Of a DNA stretch of 64,000 bases, positions 60,201-64,000 are shown piece after piece. A model generated the notes under the pieces. The model saw only the letters and a list, made by a program, of their open reading frames with translations, was not told where the DNA came from and ran no database searches. The stretch covers positions 10,603,521-10,667,520 of the forward strand of contig NC_049988.1 of assembly GCF_000003815.2 (NCBI RefSeq), in the 5' to 3' direction. Position 1 is the first letter of the stretch. Each line of letters starts with the position of its first letter. This DNA comes from Branchiostoma floridae (Eukaryota; Chordata; Leptocardii; Amphioxiformes; Branchiostomatidae). The position numbers and the translations under genes are program-made.

Positions 60201-61007
60201 AAACAGATTGTATTCAGGATAGCCGATTGCAAAAAAAGAGACTAACGTTATATTTGCTGACATCGTCCCATTTGTTTGTCATCCCAGGTCTGGGTACAGT
60301 TGGGCTCATAGCGCTCCTGGCATCTCTTGGAGCTCTCCTCTTGGTGTTCATGTGTGCCCTGCTACTGTGGGGGGCCAAGAAACGACACAGGAAAACTCCC
60401 AAGAAGTAAGTCATTTTGCACAGCGGTATATTCGCAAGACAGTTTTATATCAAATCTAATATGTCATTTACTTACTATTGTTTGTACCAGGCACAATATT
60501 AACGTCATGGCCATCTTGTGTTTCACAGATATTACGTCCAGGAGCCCATCCCAAGGGATATGCGCCTCAAGGTAAATGCACACATTTTTGTATTTCAAAG
60601 TCAAAAAATGGACTTTCAGTGGTTGAAAACGAAGTCTATTACATCCCATACAGACAGAATGAACACTTGTTTTTAGCTTGATGTTAAGATGTGTTTGTGC
60701 GAACGTTTTGCAGGATGTATTTTAGCGTGATACTGCGATGTGTTTGCGTGTTTTGTAGGATGTTTTTAGCTTGATATTGAAATATGTTTGAGTGTTTTGT
60801 AGGACACATTTTTATCTTGATACTGAAATGCGTTTGTTTGTTATTTTTGTAGGATTTATTTTAGCTTTTTACTGAGATGTGTTCGTTTGCTTTTTGTAGG
60901 ATGCAGACACGATGTACAACCCAGGAATGCCGAAGGGCACACCACCACAAACAAGGAAGTCAGCCCATAGTTCCCGCGCTGGTAGCCTGGACAATCTGGC
61001 TGTCTAA
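51200..61007 (+). CDS. Type I membrane protein with three C-type lectin-like and 18 EGF domains
   Basis: Thirteen coding exons join in phase to 1,373 residues: 51200-51254, 53703-53924, 54276-54440, 54598-54699, 55533-55754, 56072-56236, 56501-57094, 57212-57265, 57397-59583, 59725-59811, 60288-60405, 60529-60571 and 60900-61007. The order is signal peptide, CTLD1, linker, CTLD2, Ser/Thr-Pro linker plus CTLD3, linker, EGF array, Gly/Ser linker, transmembrane helix and short tail. The extracellular architecture suggests a recognition or adhesion receptor. All extracellular exons are phase 1-1. Additional exons in the 2.4-kb first intron cannot be excluded. I know no named orthologue with this order. 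Confidence 0.85.
51255..53702. other. First intron of the lectin/EGF gene with tandem repeats
   Basis: At 52620-53040 a unit of about 60 bp (gtactatcacgagcgtcag, then tttatttgggtgtagttct) is tandemly repeated. Sequence from about 52390 onward is repeated in the intron before the second lectin domain (54710-55530). No coding exon was recognised. Confidence 0.6.
53703..54440 (+). CDS. C-type lectin-like domain 1 (two exons)
   Basis: Exons 53703-53924 and 54276-54440. Hallmarks are the CP...GKCFRRIDC start with an extra disulfide pair, the helix [17 protein letters not shown], the WIGLDD block, and the C-terminal [17 protein letters not shown]. The EPN/QPD and WND motifs for Ca-dependent sugar binding are absent (WVHTDC in place of WND). 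Protein or other non-classical ligands are therefore more likely. The intron is rich in GT repeats (53990-54212). Confidence 0.88.
53990..54212. repeat. (GT)n-rich microsatellite in the CTLD1 intron
   Basis: Imperfect GT/GTGTAT repeats beginning about 70 bp after the first CTLD exon. The homologous tract is at 55803-56008. Confidence 0.95.
54598..54699 (+). CDS. Linker exon between lectin domains 1 and 2
   Basis: 34 codons, phase 1-1 (acceptor ttacag, donor aaag|gtgaat): Pro-rich [13 protein letters not shown], then [13 protein letters not shown]. The start resembles the first codons of the exon at 56501 ([13 protein letters not shown]), consistent with a common origin. Confidence 0.75.
55533..56236 (+). 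CDS. C-type lectin-like domain 2 (two exons)
   Basis: Exons 55533-55754 and 56072-56236. They are the same lengths and phases as domain 1, with only a few amino-acid differences (for example [11 protein letters not shown] against [11 protein letters not shown]). It also lacks the sugar-binding motifs. Similar GT-rich introns and matching upstream intron sequence show that it arose by tandem duplication of the domain-1 unit. Confidence 0.88.
55803..56008. repeat. (GT)n-rich microsatellite in the CTLD2 intron
   Basis: Same position and composition as the tract in the domain-1 intron, supporting duplication of the whole unit. Confidence 0.95.
56501..57094 (+). CDS. Ser/Thr/Pro linker and C-type lectin-like domain 3 (single exon)
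   Basis: 198 codons, phase 1-1. Residues 1 to about 67 are a Thr/Pro/Ser/Gly-rich stalk ([16 protein letters not shown]). The rest is a CTLD ([20 protein letters not shown]...YWIGLTD...RYLCEK). Unlike domains 1 and 2 it is uninterrupted at the EG/SF junction where they carry an intron. The long-loop region reads [14 protein letters not shown] and SWARLDC, again without EPN or WND. Confidence 0.88.
57212..57265 (+). CDS. Short linker exon
   Basis: 18 codons, phase 1-1 (acceptor ccttttcag, donor ccag|gtcagt): [17 protein letters not shown], joining the third lectin domain to the EGF array. Confidence 0.7.
57397..59583 (+). CDS. Array of 18 EGF domains in one exon
   Basis: 729 codons, phase 1-1, acceptor cttccag, donor acag|gtactc. 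Seventeen domains start with D(V/I)(N/D)EC or VNEC and have the Ca-binding EGF pattern with C-x-N-T-x-G-S-(F/Y) and GY-x-GDG. Domain 10 ([14 protein letters not shown]) lacks the Ca-binding start and may act as a hinge. Domains 2-9 resemble each other, with the insertion T-x-T-P-P-C, and domains 12-18 form a second subgroup alternating two types ([15 protein letters not shown] and [16 protein letters not shown]). This implies two rounds of internal duplication. Confidence 0.93.
59725..61007 (+). CDS. Gly/Ser linker, transmembrane helix and cytoplasmic tail exons
   Basis: Exon 59725-59811 encodes a flexible [16 protein letters not shown] linker. Exon 60288-60405 encodes the helix ([20 protein letters not shown]) with the stop-transfer AKKRHRK. 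Exons 60529-60571 and 60900-61007 encode a short tail ([11 protein letters not shown], then YNPGMPKGT and a Ser-rich end). The junctions are phase 1-1, 1-2, 2-0 and 0-stop, and TAA is at 61005-61007. Confidence 0.85.
60670..60899 (+). repeat. Five tandem 46-bp units, each with a 3' splice-site-like end
   Basis: Units contain tagcttgatattgaaatgtg, then tttgtgttttgtaggat. AG dinucleotides in a pyrimidine-rich context occur at 60713, 60758, 60802, 60852 and 60899. The last is the acceptor of the terminal exon. Confidence 0.8.
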
Positions 61008-61118
61008 ACACCTTGTAACAGCTACATGTAGTTTATATGGCTGACACTCACAAAGCTCCTTAACGGAAACAGCATTGCCAAGACTTTGCATATAAAAATG
61101 ATTTGCTTGTTATGTTGC

Positions 61119-61124
61119 ATTAAA
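61119..61124 (+). terminator. Polyadenylation signal ATTAAA of the lectin/EGF gene
   Basis: A common AATAAA variant, 112 bp after the stop codon. No canonical AATAAA is closer. Confidence 0.45.
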
Positions 61125-62400
61125 TACAAAGGCAGCTTATACTCAAACGTACCAGCCAATGTAAGCCACTAGTCTTCCTTTGAAAATACAATGCTAGTCA
61201 TTTGATCTTTGCTGGGTTCATGTCATGCATATGTTTGCAATTTGGCTGAAAGCACTTCTTAGACAAGATGTTTTGTCTTATGTGAAAAATGATTTTGTGT
61301 CGCACTTTAATCTTTCGGATGCATTGAGCAGTGTACATTTAATATTTTGAAAGTATCAAGTTAATGGATACTGCCTGCTGTAGAATTGCGCATTGCAAAT
61401 GAAATATGAATTTGACTCTTGCTGTGTTCTCTACAGCATCAGCACTATGAATTATAAACCTATCAATATTATATCCTTTGCTAGAATTGCTTTGCTACCA
61501 GCCCATATATGGATACCATATCATGATGATTTGGCTAGATATCATGATCATAAAATGCTATATCTAATGTTCCATTAAAATAAGTAGGCCTACAAAGAAT
61601 TACTCGATCATATACACAGTTGCGTTGAATATCCCTAGATAATAACTGAATCATTGATAATATTGTCATCTTATAAGATTGCTGGCGGATAGGTATATCA
61701 GAAAAATCCGCATGAAGGATCCACGATAATATACAAAAATGTTGCATTTAGAAAAATCGATGAATTGCTTGATCATATAGCGTTGTATTAGCTATGCCTT
61801 TGTTGGATATTATAAAGCATGGTATTGTCATTAGATAATCAACATGATGGCTTGTATTGGATAAAGCTGGTCTTACAAATGACACTTGTGCATGTGTTTA
61901 TTGTTATTCTGGTTAAAAGATATAGAAGAGGGGAGAGACTAAAAATGTGTCAGTCTATTATAATAAGTATAAATGTATCGGCAGGTTATCATTTGTTTAC
62001 ATTGAGAAATTTTCGTTAATAGACTCTTATTACATTCCACCAAGTGTGAGGTAATGTAAAACATGGTAAGGTTGATGACCTCATGCCCAGTAAGACTAAC
62101 ACGGGACGTCAAACCGTGTTTGAACACGCTTGAAGAGAAGGTATAATTAAAAGGCTCCTCGCCGATCGCCCACATCAAAAGACAAGGATAGATAATGGGA
62201 AGATAAAGTGTTATCTTTTGTACAGTTTTGTTCCATAAAGAAATGTTAACCTTGGATTGTAGATCTTACGCGTAATTCACCGACAAATCGCCTCAAAGAT
62301 AGCATCCAAGAACTGTGTACGTTATGCTGAACATTAAATCTCGTCTTAATGCATTATTTAGCCCATTGCCAGGTCCCCAAATTTGACATATCGGTACCCT
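61125..62400. other. AT-rich intergenic region, no gene recognised
   Basis: Only short unsupported open frames; no domain motifs or paired splice sites. Confidence 0.5.
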
Positions 62401-62407
62401 CTTGGGT

Positions 62408-62537
62408 GGCAAATTCTCCTTGTTATTCTTTAATAGTAGGAGGCATATGGTATATATTTTGATGTGATAGCCATTCTGATATGGTACCTTTATACCTCAG
62501 GCCTTCTACTATTCAAAAATAACAAGGAGAATTTGCC
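62408..62537. repeat. Inverted repeat (foldback)
   Basis: ggcaaattctccttgttatt at the left is matched by its complement aataacaaggagaatttgcc at the right, and the inner arms (aatagtaggaggcatatggta) also pair. A non-autonomous element is likely. Confidence 0.75.
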
Positions 62538-62707
62538 ATTTTTTGCGATTTTTGGTCTGGTCCATGGACTAATATTGATATATAATGACAGAAATTATAG
62601 CTAAAAGCATGTTTTCTAGAGCTACAAGCTTATATATGAAAACAAAAGACTATTAATGAAAATGTCTTGATGCTGTTGTGATATCCGTTAAACTCCCATT
62701 CCTTATA

Positions 62708-62903
62708 CCTCCCTCACATAAGGCGAAAATCGATCGGACGACGAGTCTGCGAGCTCTAAATTACGAGGAGGCATGATCCTGCTGCCGAAGAAGAAATGGC
62801 AGAGTTCCCCCCCCCCCCCCCCTTCCCGTCAGGGTCATGCCTCCTCGTAAGTTAGAGCTCGCAGACACGTCGTCCGATCGATTTTCGTCTAATGTGAGGG
62901 GGG
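62708..62903. mobile_element. Foldback MITE (196 bp), copy 2
   Basis: Same family as 41499-41683: arms contain gcgagctctaaattacgagg and its complement. The central segment is in the opposite orientation relative to copy 1 and contains a poly-C tract. Confidence 0.85.
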
Positions 62904-63064
62904 TATTTCGACGGCGATCGCGCCACGACCTCGCCGTGACCTTAAATGGTTTTTTTGCAAGATCTTGACTCCATGATTTGAATATCATGGAAAATGTAAC
63001 TGAGTTTGATTGAATAGACACCAAATGTAAAATACTAGATTTTTTTTATCAATGGAATTTTTAA

Positions 63065-63276
63065 CCCTTGTCCTGCTGAGATCCTTTTGCCAAATTAACC
63101 CTCCTAAGCTGGTCCTCCGGTGGTGCTGCTGCCGATTTACTTATTCCCAAATTGATGCGGTTTGCTGCGGTATGTCAGATTTAGTTAAGAAATGCCCCGT
63201 AAAGATACTGAGACCCACATAAAGGCATTTATATATGTGTATTTTACATATATAAACGGGCTCAGCAGGACAAGGG
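63065..63276. mobile_element. MITE with inverted ends cccttgtcctgctgag
   Basis: The left end CCCTTGTCCTGCTGAG (63065-63080) and right end CTCAGCAGGACAAGGG (63261-63276) are perfect inverted repeats around about 180 bp of non-coding sequence. TTAA precedes the left end, but TATC follows the right end, so a piggyBac-type origin is only suggestive. Confidence 0.6.
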
Positions 63277-64000
63277 TATCATGGCCACACCCCCAACCCA
63301 CACGTGTCACCACACGTTCCTGCATAACGTTTGGTGGGATAGGGGAGGGGGGCTACAATACGCACGATACGCACCACCACACCCATTCGTACACGCCCGT
63401 GTGGACCCCCACTGTAGTAAAATTGATATTTTGAGATGTCAGGTATCACTCTATGATGACAAATGTTAACTACTCGCTAGGGGAGGGTACGTGTAAAGAT
63501 GTCATTCAAAGATCCTCCCTGTCACCTTGTTATTTCTTAGTATCCCGAGTAAAGTTAAGGCCTTTTCTATTGCCCAGTCAGATACAGAAAAAACATCCAT
63601 TGCAGTCAAATCTTTGCATCATACACGTTATAATCTTGTACACTTGCGCCGAAGTGACTATATCTAAAACTAGAGGTGGTATCTCAGTGCACTTGGGGTA
63701 TCGGTGCGGCACATGTGGGGTTCGAATTTCAGAGATAAAGAACGAATTTTCGTACGTTTTGTGTATTTTTCTTTGTCTTCTAAGTCATACTTTTACGTAT
63801 TACGCAATTTGTCTAAAAAAATCGGCAAATATAACACAAAAGTGCCGCAGTGAAAGAACCCACAGTACCGCACCGGTTCACCAAGTGTAGTGAGATAGCA
63901 CCTTAAAAGCTCACTGCTTTCACAGTCGAGTTGATTTTGTACCCGCAGTGTTTATAGCCTTGGGTACCAGCAGCTTGCCTAGACTGAAGAACCCATTTGT
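63277..64000. other. Right flank, no gene recognised
   Basis: Short open frames only (for example a 145-codon frame at 63453-63890), with no recognisable motifs. Confidence 0.4.

Noticed and set aside
1-64000. CRISPR array, operons or ribosome-binding sites
   Set aside because: The tandem repeats lack spacer structure, and the intron-containing genes, retroelements and TATA promoters show eukaryotic DNA.

Overview
This is a eukaryotic chromosome window, most likely from a lancelet (amphioxus, Branchiostoma) or another marine deuterostome. The evidence is intron-rich genes whose extracellular-domain exons are almost all phase 1-1, arrays of TSP1, C-type lectin and EGF domains, a CR1-type retrotransposon with a 2A-like motif, Ty3/Gypsy and Penelope retroelements, many short inverted-repeat elements, and four assembly gaps. 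The species assignment is inference. No bacterial features or CRISPR arrays are present.

Layout. 1-8.2 kb: two blocks of a 206-bp satellite (with a 194-bp variant) enclose a retrotransposon 3' relic and a small two-coding-exon gene (2789-3376). That gene encodes a 97-residue secreted peptide with eight consecutive arginines followed by an acidic helix-like tail. A (CAGACAGAAACA)-type microsatellite follows. 8.2-19 kb: two TATA-box/first-exon candidates and a signal-peptide exon (10550) are probably the 5' end of the large gene that follows. This part also holds a hAT-type non-autonomous element with an 8-bp duplication, a frameshifted CR1-like retrotransposon (13.3-16.9 kb) and a minisatellite.

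19-48 kb: one very large plus-strand gene is resolved exon by exon: a Ser/Thr-rich mucin-like region (with a coding 27-bp VNTR), 26 open thrombospondin type 1 (TSP1) exons, a SEA-like module, one transmembrane helix and a cytoplasmic tail ending at 48082. From 20368 on, the exons join in phase into about 2,300 residues. Three further TSP1 exons are dead or truncated. The array shows exon duplication in progress: 341-bp exon-plus-intron units, duplicated exon pairs, and one unit copied about 6 kb away. Its introns host a Penelope-like element (26.4-27.2 kb), an apparently young Ty3/Gypsy element (27.2-34.8 kb; apparently identical 586-bp LTRs, CATA target duplication, intact gag and pol, canonical -1 slippery heptamer), a non-LTR 3' fragment and several MITEs.

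51-61 kb: a second plus-strand type I membrane protein gene is fully resolved (13 coding exons, 1,373 residues): signal peptide, three C-type lectin-like domains, 18 EGF domains in a single 2.2-kb exon, a Gly/Ser linker, a transmembrane helix and a short tail. The first two lectin domains arose by duplication of a two-exon unit with its introns. 61-64 kb: no gene recognised; foldback elements only.

Together the window carries two adjacent, same-strand cell-surface glycoprotein genes built from adhesion or recognition modules, plus one secreted cationic/acidic peptide gene. A role at a mucosal or immune surface is plausible but is inference only.
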